A stretch of 64,000 nt of DNA from an uncultured Bacteroidota bacterium (lineage in GTDB: Bacteria > Bacteroidota > Bacteroidia > Chitinophagales > Chitinophagaceae), in contig CAIJXT010000019.1 of the NCBI GenBank assembly GCA_903824665.1, forward strand, positions 227,472 through 291,471, in the 5' to 3' direction. Shown here one piece after another: positions 55,820-64,000 of the stretch (position 1 is the stretch's first letter; each line of letters opens with the position of its first letter). Below the pieces are notes generated by a model, which saw nothing but the letters and a program-made list of their open reading frames with translations, was not told the origin of the DNA and did not search any database. The position numbers and the translations under genes were made by a program.

Positions 55820-58048
55820 ATGAAAAAACTATCAATACTTATCATTCTATCCATTATTTTGGCTGGTACTTGCCAAACCTATGCCGGCAATCTTTGGCAA
55901 CTACTACCATCCCGGCCTGGCATTACAGATCAGGAAACGAATCTGCCATCTGGCTCCCTTACGTTTAAGGGAAACGATGAAGCAATCAGGAAGCTGCTGT
56001 TTTCAGTTGGCACTGATTTTACCGACCGGCAGGTGGAGTTGCCTATGCCTGACGGCACGCTACGTTTATTTCACATTCGCAACACACCCGTACTGCCACC
56101 GGGCCTCGCCGCCAGGTACCCGGGTTTGCGCACCTTTACCGGCATAGCTGCAGACGACCCATTTGTCACTGCAAAAATCGACTACACTGCACAGGGTTTA
56201 CATGCCATGATCTATGATGGCGAAAACACATCTCTCGTTGACCCTGTCGGAAGTGCTTTGTACTCTGCACACTACAAGCGCAACGAACTTCGTCAGGATG
56301 GCGACCAGCTGCCCTGCGCTACCCTGCCCGGCATTGCAGATGTAGCGAACCAGAATGCAGCACAAAAAACCGCAGCCCGAACCAGTAATGGGTATGAGTT
56401 GCGCCGGTACAGACTGGCCCTTGCATGCAGCCATCAGTACGCCCAGGCGGTAACAGGCAGCTCTGCACCAAGTGTCGCAGAAGTGCTGAGCAAAATGACC
56501 ACCACCATCAACCGCGTAAATGGCATTTACGAGCGGGAGCTCTCCGTTACCATGATTTTCGCCGAGCAGGAAGAATCAATCATTTTCACTGTTGCTGCCG
56601 GCGATCCCTACGGCCCGTACAACTCCAGTGCCAGTACACTGCTGGAAGTAAACCAAAAAATGTGCGACTCGCTGGTAGGCGATGCCAACTACGATATAGG
56701 GCATGCATTCACTACCGGTGCAGGCGGCCTTTCGCAGGTAGGCGTGGTGTGCAAAAGTAGTACCAAGGCTCAGTGCGTTACCGGCAGTGTTACGCCGGTG
56801 GGCGACGGCTTTGACATAGACTATGTAGCACACGAAATGGGGCATGAATATGGCGCAGACCATACATTCAACAATGGCGTTTCCACTGCTTGTGCCGGCA
56901 ATGGTGTTGCCAGCCACGCCTATGAGCCCGGTAGCGGATCCACAATAATGGCCTATGCAGGCTTGTGCTCACCCGATAATATACAGGCCAACAGTGATGC
57001 CTATTTTCACGCCACAAGCCTGCAGCAGATTCAACACTACATCACGCACAAGGGCGATGAATGTGCCGTAAAAACACCTACCGGCAACAAACAACCCGGC
57101 CTGCCTGCATACACAGCTACCTACACCATCCCATACCGCACCCCATTCGAGCTGACGGCACCGCTTGCTTCTGATTCTACTGGCGATAACGGAATTTTTT
57201 ATTGCTGGGAACAATGGGATCTGGGCGGCTTCGGGCAGACACTTACCAATGCAACCATAGCAGGGCCGCTGTTCCGTTCTTTCGCCCCTGTAAAATCTCC
57301 AGTTCGTACATTCCCCAGTATGAGGCTTGTACGCAACAGCATTCAGAGCAATGCCGGCATAGATAAAGCGTCGGGTGAAAAAACACCGACCGTTGCCAGA
57401 GAGCTGAACTTCAAGCTTACAGCCCGCAACCTGCGCAATGGTATGGGATGCTTTTTGCTCACAGACGACAGTGTGCACATCAGCGTCATCAACACAAATA
57501 GCACTGGTTTTGCTGTCACATCGCAGAATACAGGTGGTTTGACCTATGTAGGATACAGCAGCGAACAGGTGACATGGAATGTAGCAGGCACAAACAGCGC
57601 CCCTATCAATGCAGCCAATGTAGAGATCTTTCTTTCGAGCGACACCGGAAACAACTGGCAATATTCACTGGGTACTTTCCCCAATACCGGTTCGGCAATG
57701 GTAGAGCTTCCCAATCCTGAAAAAAATATCAATAACGGACGGATCAAAGTGAAAGGCGCCGGCAATGTGTTCTTTAATGTCAATAGCAAAGACTTCAAGC
57801 TGGTTCGCAATTTCGATGCAGCTATTGATCTTTACCCTGTACCTGCAAGCAACAACCTTCATATCGCAACTGATAAAACAGGCGTACTTCAGGCTGCGGT
57901 CTACAACATGGTTGGCAAACTTGAATGGCAGGGCACCATCAATGGCCAGGCTGATCTTCCGGTATATTTGTGGGCAAAAGGCGTCTACATTATGAAGCTT
58001 GTAGACACCACCAACCAGCGGACGATCAAAAAATTTGTGGTCAACTGA
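55820..58048 (+). CDS. Secreted M12B-like zinc metalloprotease with T9SS tail, third of three
   Basis: A 742-residue paralogue from the ATG 55820, which begins the signal peptide (MKKLSILIILSIILAGTC, cleavage near TYA). The propeptide is more divergent and shorter before LRLFHIRNTPVLPP. The zinc site is HEMGHEYGADH (His338, Glu339, His342, His348) and the Met-turn IMAYAG is normal. Beta domains (YSSEQVTWNVAG; GNVFFNVNSKDFKL) and a T9SS type A tail (DLYPVPASNNLHI to RTIKKFVVN) follow. The propeptide and the C-terminal sorting domain differ more than the catalytic core, so it is the oldest or fastest-diverging copy. Confidence 0.92.
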   Translation: MKKLSILIILSIILAGTCQTYAGNLWQLLPSRPGITDQETNLPSGSLTFKGNDEAIRKLLFSVGTDFTDRQVELPMPDGTLRLFHIRNTPVLPPGLAARYPGLRTFTGIAADDPFVTAKIDYTAQGLHAMIYDGENTSLVDPVGSALYSAHYKRNELRQDGDQLPCATLPGIADVANQNAAQKTAARTSNGYELRRYRLALACSHQYAQAVTGSSAPSVAEVLSKMTTTINRVNGIYERELSVTMIFAEQEESIIFTVAAGDPYGPYNSSASTLLEVNQKMCDSLVGDANYDIGHAFTTGAGGLSQVGVVCKSSTKAQCVTGSVTPVGDGFDIDYVAHEMGHEYGADHTFNNGVSTACAGNGVASHAYEPGSGSTIMAYAGLCSPDNIQANSDAYFHATSLQQIQHYITHKGDECAVKTPTGNKQPGLPAYTATYTIPYRTPFELTAPLASDSTGDNGIFYCWEQWDLGGFGQTLTNATIAGPLFRSFAPVKSPVRTFPSMRLVRNSIQSNAGIDKASGEKTPTVARELNFKLTARNLRNGMGCFLLTDDSVHISVINTNSTGFAVTSQNTGGLTYVGYSSEQVTWNVAGTNSAPINAANVEIFLSSDTGNNWQYSLGTFPNTGSAMVELPNPEKNINNGRIKVKGAGNVFFNVNSKDFKLVRNFDAAIDLYPVPASNNLHIATDKTGVLQAAVYNMVGKLEWQGTINGQADLPVYLWAKGVYIMKLVDTTNQRTIKKFVVN

Positions 58049-58053
58049 TCTGA

Positions 58054-58971
58054 CTATTTGTGCATCAGGTCTTTGATCGCGTCAGCCAGTACTGTGTACT
58101 TGTGCCTGAAACCCGAAGCAACAGTTTTCTCCGCACTAGCGGTGCAACTCTTCAGCACTTCTATGCTCATGCCGCCCAGTACCAGTTTTATCACAAATGC
58201 GGGCACATGAAATGAAAACAACAAACCTTTTTTTGTTGCTGCGACAGCCGCTGCTATCTCATTATAATTTGCCGGTACCGGTGCCACAGCATTGAAGGTG
58301 CCGTTCATGCCGGCTTGTTCCAGCGCATGCACAAACAATGCTGCCAGATCGTCGGCATGTATCCAGCTCATCACCTGCCTCCCATTACCGGGGATAGGCA
58401 GTACGCCGAATACGGTTGGTTTTATCAACTCTTTGAATGCGCCCCCGTCAGCAGCAAGCACAATACCTATTCGCAATATCACTGTGCGCATCATTTGTGC
58501 AGCTGCATGCTCTTCGTGTTCCCACCTGGCACAGGTATCGCCCAGAAAACCCTTATCATGTTTATTTTCTTCAGTAAATGGCGCCCCACCCTGCACATCC
58601 TGCCCATAATACCCGATTGCCGACGCACCAACGAACACTTTGCAGGATGGCGCATGCGCACGCAGCTGTGCCACCAAAAACCGGGTGCCCTCTACCCTGC
58701 TGGATACGATAAGTGCCTTCTGTTGTTCCGTCCACCGTCTGGCAGCTACCGACTCGCCCGCCAGGTGAATAATACCATCCAACCTGCTCAGTGCCGCTAT
58801 GTCGATTTTGTTTTCAGCTGCATTCCATTCAGCAAATTCCACACCTTTCTGCCCGGTGTTGCGCTGTTGCCCCCGGGTGAACACGATCACTTTGTAGCCC
58901 TTGTCAGCCAGTAGTTTCACAATGCGTTTCCCCACCAGCCCTGTTCCCCCTGTGACTCCTATTGTCTGCAT
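58054..58971 (-). CDS. TIGR01777-family NAD(P)-dependent epimerase (SDR39U1/YfcH type)
   Basis: A 305-residue SDR from the ATG 58971. NAD(P) site TGGTGLVGKRIV near the N-terminus, then AEWN, GIIHLAGESVAARRWTEQQK, VFVGASAIGYYG (motif with Ser and Tyr) and the C-terminal DUF1731-like part (LVLGGMSIEVLKS). These proteins are widespread and often linked to cell division, but the reaction is not known. It converges on the third protease gene with a 5-base gap. Confidence 0.93.
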   Translation of the reverse strand: MQTIGVTGGTGLVGKRIVKLLADKGYKVIVFTRGQQRNTGQKGVEFAEWNAAENKIDIAALSRLDGIIHLAGESVAARRWTEQQKALIVSSRVEGTRFLVAQLRAHAPSCKVFVGASAIGYYGQDVQGGAPFTEENKHDKGFLGDTCARWEHEEHAAAQMMRTVILRIGIVLAADGGAFKELIKPTVFGVLPIPGNGRQVMSWIHADDLAALFVHALEQAGMNGTFNAVAPVPANYNEIAAAVAATKKGLLFSFHVPAFVIKLVLGGMSIEVLKSCTASAEKTVASGFRHKYTVLADAIKDLMHK

Positions 58972-58989
58972 ATTTTCCGGATATATTAT

Positions 58990-58997
58990 CAAAATTA
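58990..58997 (-). promoter_or_regulatory. -7 promoter element of the TIGR01777 gene
   Basis: On the minus strand TAATTTTG matches TAnnTTTG and lies 18 bases before the ATG at 58971. This supports that ATG over an in-frame codon at 59004, which would lie upstream of the promoter. Confidence 0.5.
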
Positions 58998-59106
58998 GAC
59001 GCATTTATTTATGCGACGCAAAAAGCTTTTCGCTTTAACATTAATTTTTAGTTTCAATACAATAATAAGTTCATGTTGTACGTTTTCATTCTAAACCAAC
59101 CACTCA

Positions 59107-59301
59107 ATGGACAAAACTTTACTCAGAAAACTTACTGCAAACCAATCAGGCAACTACGCTCCACCGGTGAAAACCGAAAACGAGGGTATTTTCGGCGTGC
59201 TCAGGCATGAAAAAAGAATTCTTGATGCTCTGGCTAAAGATCTGCTGCAACCCCGTCCGGAAGCCGTCAGCAAAATACTGGAACTAGCCGGAAAAATGTA
59301 A
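59107..59301 (+). CDS. Small protein of unknown function
   Basis: A 64-residue, charged, soluble protein: a disordered start (NQSGNYAPPVKTENEG) and two helices (GVLRHEKRILDALAKDLL and RPEAVSKILELAGKM). I recognise no family. It has an amphipathic helical pattern, a proper ATG and a short AT-rich upstream region, so it is probably real. It could be a small partner or regulator, but nothing in the context says of what. Confidence 0.5.
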   Translation: MDKTLLRKLTANQSGNYAPPVKTENEGIFGVLRHEKRILDALAKDLLQPRPEAVSKILELAGKM

Positions 59302-59500
59302 GGTACGCTATTTTTCAGCACCCGGGCTATGGCTGAGTCGACCTTCCGTAACGTGGCGTAGCATGTCTGCATGGCTACCTATAGCCTCGCAGCACATTAT
59401 ACGCTATATCGGTTTTGCGATGGGGGAACTCCGGCGCCGGATTGAATTGTCCGGCTCGCTGCTTGTTGGGGATCGTTCATCCCCGTTCAACAAAAACAGC

Positions 59501-59508
59501 TAATTTTG
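59501..59508 (+). promoter_or_regulatory. -7 promoter element of the acyltransferase gene
   Basis: TAATTTTG matches TAnnTTTG exactly. A TTG codon in frame with the acyltransferase lies 18 bases further on, at 59526. Since transcription should start near 59513, in-frame starts before the element (such as 59415) cannot be used from this promoter. Confidence 0.55.
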
Positions 59509-59525
59509 CCCAAAAACAAAACACA

Positions 59526-60404
59526 TTGCAGGCACTGGTTTACTATATTTCGTTACCGTTCATATACCTGTTATCGCTGCTTCCTTTTCCGCTGCTTTAC
59601 CTTTTTTCCGACTTTGTCTTTTTTCTGTTGTTCCATGTGATCGGGTATCGTAAAGACGTGGTTTTGCAAAATCTGCGCAATGCATTTCCCAACAAAACAC
59701 AGCAGGAAATCCTTGAGCTCCGTAAAGGGTTCTATCATTTCCTCTGCGATCTGTTTATCGAAACATTTAAGACCCTCACCATAAGCCCCAAAACCATGGT
59801 GAAGCACTGCTCTATGACTCCGGAAGCCATTGCGTTGTTCAGGAAGTTGTTTGATGAGCAGCGCAGCGTAATGCTGGTGATGGGGCATCAGGGCAACTGG
59901 GAATGGGCAGGCAATACCTTCAGCCTGCTTTGCCAGCAGCAGCTCTATGTGATCTACCACCCGCTGGGCAATAAACGTTTTGACGATCTTATTTTCAAAA
60001 TGCGCACCCGCTTTGGTACCAAGCTGATTCCGATGAAGAACACATTCAAGGAGATGCTCAGCCGCCGCGACCACACCAATGCTACAGCATTCATCGCCGA
60101 TCAGACTCCCCGACCCGACAATGCCTTCTGGACCACATTCCTGAATCAGGACACTCCGGTATTCAAAGGCACAGAATTGATAGCCCAAAAGCTAAATTGC
60201 CCGCTGATCTATGTGCAGGTGCGCAGGGTAAAAAGAGGATACTACGAGCTGCATGCAGAACTGCTGGTAGAGCAAACCGCAGATACCGCCGAAGGCTACA
60301 TAACAGAGCTGCATACCCGCAGGCTGGAACGCGACATTATCGCCAATCCGCATACCTGGCTTTGGTCGCACAAAAGATGGAAACACAAAAGACCTGTATC
60401 CTGA
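59526..60404 (+). CDS. Lipid A biosynthesis-type acyltransferase (LpxL/HtrB family)
   Basis: A 292-residue membrane-associated acyltransferase, taking the TTG at 59526 as start (LQALVYYISLPFIYLLSLLPF follows, the usual N-terminal helix); the frame runs back to an ATG at 59415, upstream of the likely promoter. The catalytic HxxxxE motif is GHQGNWE with His121 and Glu126; the later ADQTPRPDNA and PVFKGTELIAQKL blocks are conserved. LpxL-type enzymes add secondary acyl chains to lipid A from acyl-ACP; in Bacteroidota some homologues act on other lipids such as ornithine or glycine lipids. Single gene. Confidence 0.9.
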   Translation: MQALVYYISLPFIYLLSLLPFPLLYLFSDFVFFLLFHVIGYRKDVVLQNLRNAFPNKTQQEILELRKGFYHFLCDLFIETFKTLTISPKTMVKHCSMTPEAIALFRKLFDEQRSVMLVMGHQGNWEWAGNTFSLLCQQQLYVIYHPLGNKRFDDLIFKMRTRFGTKLIPMKNTFKEMLSRRDHTNATAFIADQTPRPDNAFWTTFLNQDTPVFKGTELIAQKLNCPLIYVQVRRVKRGYYELHAELLVEQTADTAEGYITELHTRRLERDIIANPHTWLWSHKRWKHKRPVS

Positions 60405-60422
60405 TAGCACCCCAAAAGCAGT

Positions 60423-60887
60423 CTACGTTTTACCACCACTCAACGATTGTAGCATGCGCCCTGCCGCAATAGCGAACAATCCCAGCACAAGACCCGCTAT
60501 CACCGAAGAGAACAGACCCATCAGCATCATAGCCTGCACAACAGTTGCACCGGACTCTGCGCTCATTTTGGCAAACTGAGCAGCTTCCTTTGTATGATGT
60601 TCGAAATATACCCCTACCCAAAAAATGTGAATAGCTGTGACGATAAATGTATGTACCACACCAAGAAGTGCCCCGTGCAGAAAATAAGCCACCTGTGCAT
60701 AACGCCCGATCAAATACGCCATTGCTATGAATAGCGGCGTGGTGATAATGGCCTCAAACCGGGCAGGAATATAAAAAAGTGTCAGTGCACCGGTAAGAAC
60801 ACCCGATAATGCCAACACTAAAACAAGTTTCCAGTTCATAAATAAGTACAGATTTCCTTTTGCTAATGTCCAAAAACTATTTGCCAT
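60423..60887 (-). CDS. Small four-helix membrane protein of unknown function
   Basis: A 154-residue integral membrane protein if the ATG at 60887 (MANSFWTLAKGNLY) is the start; the frame is open to 60932, but that would run across the promoter of the divergent gene. About four hydrophobic helices (LVLVLALSGVLTGALTL, FIAMAYLIGR, LLGVVHTFIVTAIHIFWV, MLMGLFSSVIAGLVLGLFAI). The layout resembles DUF4199-like Bacteroidota membrane proteins, but I cannot confirm the family. Confidence 0.65.
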   Translation of the reverse strand: MANSFWTLAKGNLYLFMNWKLVLVLALSGVLTGALTLFYIPARFEAIITTPLFIAMAYLIGRYAQVAYFLHGALLGVVHTFIVTAIHIFWVGVYFEHHTKEAAQFAKMSAESGATVVQAMMLMGLFSSVIAGLVLGLFAIAAGRMLQSLSGGKT

Positions 60888-60913
60888 TTGCAATTTTTGG
60901 ATTTCGCGCATCG

Positions 60914-60921
60914 TAGCTTTG
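60914..60921 (+). promoter_or_regulatory. -7 promoter element of the DinB-like gene
   Basis: TAGCTTTG matches TAnnTTTG, 22 bases before the ATG at 60944. It lies in the 56-base divergent gap with the small membrane protein gene. Confidence 0.45.
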
Positions 60922-60943
60922 CTGTTCATCACCTGATATCATT

Positions 60944-61459
60944 ATGGCTACAAGCTTTGTTTCCGAATTCACAAGCGGATGCATTCTCCGGATAAACGAA
61001 AACAACCGGCGCATCGCGCAATGCATTGACCTGCTCAACGAAAACGAACTCTGGCATCGCCCCAATACTCAGCTTGTCAGCATCGGCAACCTTGTAGTGC
61101 ACCTTTGTGGCAATATTCGCCAGTATATCATCTCCTCACTTGGTCACCTACCCGACAATAGAAATAGAGATGAAGAGTTTCAGATCACCTATGGACTTTC
61201 AAAAACGGAACTATTGGATCTGCTGAACCATACAATTGCGCAGGCCACCACAATTATCGGGCAAACCACGGCAGAAGAGCTGCTGCGCGCAAGATCCGTG
61301 CAGGGTTTTGATCTTACCGGCATAGGAATAGTGATTCACGTTACCGAACACCTTTCGTACCATACCGGCCAGATTGCCTGGCATACCAAAATGCTGAAGG
61401 AGAAAGATCTGGGATTTTATGCCGGAATAGACCTGAATACCAAAAACAAAACAGAATAA
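60944..61459 (+). CDS. DinB-superfamily (DUF1572-like) protein
   Basis: A 171-residue four-helix-bundle protein. Putative metal ligands are His53 in LVVHLCGNIRQYI and the paired histidines in VIHVTEHLSYHTGQIAWH (about 130-148). This is the DinB/YfiT fold of thiol-dependent metalloenzymes; it is not related to the Y-family polymerase also called DinB. Members include bacillithiol and mycothiol S-transferases, but the substrate here is unknown. Confidence 0.88.
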   Translation: MATSFVSEFTSGCILRINENNRRIAQCIDLLNENELWHRPNTQLVSIGNLVVHLCGNIRQYIISSLGHLPDNRNRDEEFQITYGLSKTELLDLLNHTIAQATTIIGQTTAEELLRARSVQGFDLTGIGIVIHVTEHLSYHTGQIAWHTKMLKEKDLGFYAGIDLNTKNKTE

Positions 61460-61651
61460 GGTACGCCCGTCAGCATTCGCTAATAGATATTCAACAATCG
61501 TTGCACATGTTCCAAAACCAGTCACGTCAGTGTTTTTGCACCCCGAAAACAGGAGTACCAGACCGGGCATTTGTATGCCGGAATAGCCATACACATAACA
61601 CTAATATTAGTAGGGATGTAGTCAATATTGGTTATTGTCTGCTTTATCCGC

Positions 61652-61659
61652 TACATTTG
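61652..61659 (+). promoter_or_regulatory. -7 promoter element of accA
   Basis: TACATTTG matches TAnnTTTG exactly, 20 bases before the ATG at 61680. A TTG at 61628-61630 lies 21 bases upstream and may be the -33 element. Confidence 0.5.
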
Positions 61660-61679
61660 TAGTCCCAAAAACAAAAGTT

Positions 61680-62669
61680 ATGTTGTTTCTTGATTTTGAA
61701 AAACCACTGGAAGATTTACATCATCAACTCAACAAGCTAAAGGAAGTATCCTCAAAAAACAAGGTGGATGTTTCTAACAGTATTCGTGAGCTTGAAGTGA
61801 CTATAGAAACAACGCGTGCCCGTATTTACGAAAATCTTACCCCCTGGCAACGTGTACAACTGAGCAGGCATCCCGAACGCCCTTATACGCTATACTACAT
61901 CGAAAAGATCTTTGCAAATTTCACAGAATTGTTTGGCGACAGGCAGGTGAAAGACGACAAAGCAATGGTAGGTGGCATGGCCGAACTGGATGGTATGCCG
62001 GTAATGGTGATAGGGCAGCAGAAAGGTATTAATACCAAGATGCGTCAGATGCGCAACTTTGGTATGGCAAACCCCGAAGGCTACAGAAAAGCATTGAGGC
62101 TGATGAAAATGGCCGAGAAATTTAACAGGCCTGTAATCACCTTTATTGACACACCGGGTGCTTTTCCCGGACTCGAGGCAGAAGAACGCGGCCAGGCAGA
62201 AGCTATAGCCCGCAACCTGTTCGAAATGGTGAATCTTAAAGTGCCGGTTATTTGCGTAATTATAGGAGAAGGAGCCTCAGGTGGTGCTTTGGGTATAGGT
62301 ATAGGCGACAAAGTTGTCATGCTCGAAAACACCTGGTATTCGGTTATTTCGCCAGAGTCCTGCTCGTCCATTCTTTGGCGCAGCTGGAATTTCAAAGAAA
62401 AAGCGGCCGAACAATTAAAGCTCACCTCCACAGACATGAGTGGTTTTCACCTGGTTGACGACGTGATCCCGGAACCAGTCGGTGGCGCACAAACCAATCC
62501 GGAAGCCATGGCCGACACATTGAAAGCTTATCTGAAAGCAGCGCTGGCAACACTTTCTGCCAAGACTGCAGAAGGCCGCATTATCGAAAGAATAGACAAA
62601 TTTTCGAAAATGGGTTTCTATGACGAGTCAGAAATAGAAGCTGAAGCTGATTTTGCGGCTACCCAATAA
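61680..62669 (+). CDS. accA: Acetyl-CoA carboxylase carboxyltransferase subunit alpha
   Basis: A 329-residue alpha subunit of the carboxyltransferase that makes malonyl-CoA for fatty acid synthesis. The ATG at 61680 starts the family N-terminus ([20 protein letters not shown]); a TTG frame upstream overlaps the promoter. Conserved parts: [61 protein letters not shown] and [31 protein letters not shown]. The beta subunit AccD is not nearby. Confidence 0.96.
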   Translation: MLFLDFEKPLEDLHHQLNKLKEVSSKNKVDVSNSIRELEVTIETTRARIYENLTPWQRVQLSRHPERPYTLYYIEKIFANFTELFGDRQVKDDKAMVGGMAELDGMPVMVIGQQKGINTKMRQMRNFGMANPEGYRKALRLMKMAEKFNRPVITFIDTPGAFPGLEAEERGQAEAIARNLFEMVNLKVPVICVIIGEGASGGALGIGIGDKVVMLENTWYSVISPESCSSILWRSWNFKEKAAEQLKLTSTDMSGFHLVDDVIPEPVGGAQTNPEAMADTLKAYLKAALATLSAKTAEGRIIERIDKFSKMGFYDESEIEAEADFAATQ

Positions 62670-63014
62670 ACATTGTGGAAATATTTTTGATGGTTTTTGA
62701 ACAAAATCTCAACATAATATCTTATTTTCGCATTAAAGCTGTTTTCAATTCTTTTGATTGATATACTGCCAGTTACGTAAAAGACGAAATTTTATATATT
62801 GTTTTTGTTGTATAATAGTTGGGTTTCATTTATGGAAGCCGTATTTTTGCACAAACTTTTTCATGACCCGACCCCGATTTGTTGAATCTGAAGCATAAAA
62901 CTATTTACCCGGCACCTCTTCGAATAAAATACCCAATACAATAACACGCTGCTGTCAGGCTACCTGAAGCCGCATTTGATTTGTACTTGGCATAGATAAA
63001 TAAAACCCGAAAAA
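62670..63014 (+). other. Gene-free stretch with the dapA promoter and long leader
   Basis: An AT-rich gap of 345 bases. TTG at 62819-62821, a 20-base spacer and TATTTTTG at 62842-62849 make one of the best promoters in the window. Transcription from near 62855 would give a leader of about 160 bases before dapA. Such a length could hold a regulatory RNA, but I see no lysine riboswitch pattern and no stable hairpin with a T-run. Nothing else is visible. Confidence 0.5.
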
Positions 63015-63893
63015 ATGGCTTATCAACAACTTAAAGGAACCGGCGTCGCATTAGTAACTCCTTTCCAAAAAAATGGGAGCATAGACTTTATTGCTCTCGA
63101 AACACTCATTGCGCATGTCATTAAGGGAGGTGTCGATTTCCTTGTAGCGCTTGGCACTACTGCCGAGACTACAACACTGACCTCCGACGAAAAGAAGGAA
63201 GTACTTGCTGCCGTAATGCGCATAAGTAATGGGCAATTGCCTGTAGTTTGCGGCATTGGCGGAAACAACACAGAAGATGTCGTTCAGCAGTTGAAGGAAT
63301 TTGACCTGACTGGAGTAGATGCTGTACTGAGTGTTACCCCCTACTACAACAAGCCATCACAGGAAGGATTGTACCAGCACTTCAAGGCCGTTTCCGCTGC
63401 CAGCAGCAAGCCCGTGATCCTGTACAATGTACCTGGCAGAACAGGCTGTAATTTATTGCCCGCAACTGCCATTAGACTTGCTACTGATTTCGAAAATATA
63501 ATCGCTATCAAAGAGGCGAGCGGCAACATCACCCAGTGCATGGAACTGATCAGAGACAAACCGGACCATTTTACCGTTTTATCAGGCGATGACAATCTTG
63601 CAATTGCCCAGATGGCCATCGGTATGGAAGGTATCATATCTGTTGCTGCCAACTGTTTTACCAAAGACATGACCGACATTATAAACCTGTCTATTGTAGG
63701 CAAGTTTGACAAAGCACGCAAAGTATTTTATCGGATCTTGCCGGCCATCGATCTGCTGTTTGCAGAGGGCAATCCGGCTGGTGTAAAATGTGCGCTGAAG
63801 CAAATGGGAATTTGCGAACAATACCTGAGACTACCACTGGTACCGGTAAGTGATGTGACAGCCAAAAAACTGGCTACATACACAAAACCATAA
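63015..63893 (+). CDS. dapA: 4-hydroxy-tetrahydrodipicolinate synthase
   Basis: A 292-residue class I aldolase: condenses pyruvate with aspartate semialdehyde in the diaminopimelate/lysine pathway that feeds peptidoglycan. Schiff-base Lys166 lies in IIAIKEASG, Tyr137 in LYNVPGRT, the Thr pair in LGTTAETTTL (48-49), and PYYNKPSQEGLYQHF provides the tyrosine of the neighbouring subunit. Arg142 (GRT) binds the semialdehyde carboxylate. It is followed by a terminator. Confidence 0.96.
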   Translation: MAYQQLKGTGVALVTPFQKNGSIDFIALETLIAHVIKGGVDFLVALGTTAETTTLTSDEKKEVLAAVMRISNGQLPVVCGIGGNNTEDVVQQLKEFDLTGVDAVLSVTPYYNKPSQEGLYQHFKAVSAASSKPVILYNVPGRTGCNLLPATAIRLATDFENIIAIKEASGNITQCMELIRDKPDHFTVLSGDDNLAIAQMAIGMEGIISVAANCFTKDMTDIINLSIVGKFDKARKVFYRILPAIDLLFAEGNPAGVKCALKQMGICEQYLRLPLVPVSDVTAKKLATYTKP

Positions 63894-63944
63894 TCTGGCG
63901 TATTTATAGCCATCTTTAACGCACACAGTTGCCTGAAATAACAA

Positions 63945-63991
63945 CAGTTAAAACTATTCCGCACACTTTGCGTGTAGAATAGTTTTAACTG
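63945..63991 (+). terminator. Terminator after dapA
   Basis: CAGTTAAAACTATTC (63945-63959) and GAATAGTTTTAACTG (63977-63991) form a perfect 15-bp stem; inside, ACAC/GTGT adds a short second stem. Located 51 bases after the dapA stop. A/T-rich on both sides, so it may act in both directions. Confidence 0.8.
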
Positions 63992-64000
63992 AACAATTTA

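Noticed and set aside
59415-59525. Longer N-terminus of the LpxL-type acyltransferase from the ATG at 59415
   Set aside because: The 37 extra residues are polar and not family-like, and an exact -7 promoter element lies at 59501-59508, inside this extension.
60944-61459. Second translesion polymerase (DinB)
   Set aside because: The name DinB is shared by two unrelated families. This is a four-helix metal-binding protein with no polymerase motif.
62855-63014. Lysine riboswitch in the long dapA leader
   Set aside because: The leader is long and dapA is in the lysine pathway, but I found no conserved lysine-aptamer segments and no terminator or anti-terminator hairpin.

Overview
The window reads as chromosomal DNA from a member of the Bacteroidota, most likely of the Chitinophaga/Sphingobacteria side. 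This rests on several things seen here: secreted proteins with type IX secretion (T9SS) C-terminal sorting domains, one gliding-motility-type C-terminal domain, many lipoproteins, hardly any Shine-Dalgarno sequences, and at least a dozen copies of the Bacteroidota -7 promoter element TAnnTTTG shortly upstream of start codons. The species cannot be named from this sequence. No rRNA, tRNA, CRISPR array, insertion sequence, integrase or phage structural operon was seen.

Layout. 0.3-7.6 kb: a large T9SS-exported adhesin-like protein, a GDSL hydrolase, the tRNA hydroxylase MiaE, a multi-pass membrane protein and two exported proteins. 7.6-9.7 kb: an AT-rich accessory patch with paired TGCGCA palindromes, a lone endonuclease/exonuclease/phosphatase-fold nuclease and a RelE-type toxin-antitoxin pair. 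9.7-13.6 kb: a sigma-54 activator without a sensor domain, MiaB (MiaE acts on the product of MiaB), a CcrA-like subclass B1 metallo-beta-lactamase and a DUF1330-like protein. 13.7-16.5 kb: a Y-family translesion polymerase followed on the same strand by a PA0069-type radical SAM protein. Both carry a beta-clamp-binding pentapeptide, and 29 heptanucleotide repeats lie between them. 16.7-21.1 kb: a DUF2167 membrane protein with a rhomboid protease, then a TPR sensor kinase with a LuxR-type regulator. 21.3-25.5 kb: three tandem paralogous exported proteins built from phage-tail-fibre-like repeats.

25.7-33.7 kb: a glucosaminidase lipoprotein, an exported protein, IspH, a von Willebrand A lipoprotein, a glycosyltransferase/epimerase pair and acetyl-CoA synthetase. 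33.8-40.3 kb: groES-groEL, an APC permease with a YycJ-type hydrolase, and formate-tetrahydrofolate ligase. 40.4-43.9 kb: an MBOAT acyltransferase with an AlgX-like circularly permuted SGNH partner (surface glycan acetylation) and two small exported proteins. 44-50.7 kb: a VOC protein, a MATE exporter, a 2-oxoacid:ferredoxin oxidoreductase gamma-alpha subunit without a neighbouring beta subunit, an MFS carrier, DedA and TsaE. 50.9-58.0 kb: three tandem secreted M12B-like zinc metalloproteases with T9SS tails. 58-64 kb: a TIGR01777 epimerase, a lipid A type acyltransferase, small proteins, AccA and DapA.

Most of the window is housekeeping and surface biology. The parts that deserve follow-up are the polymerase/radical SAM pair with its repeat tract, the two triplicated families of exported proteins, and several unexplained palindromes and phased repeats in promoter regions.
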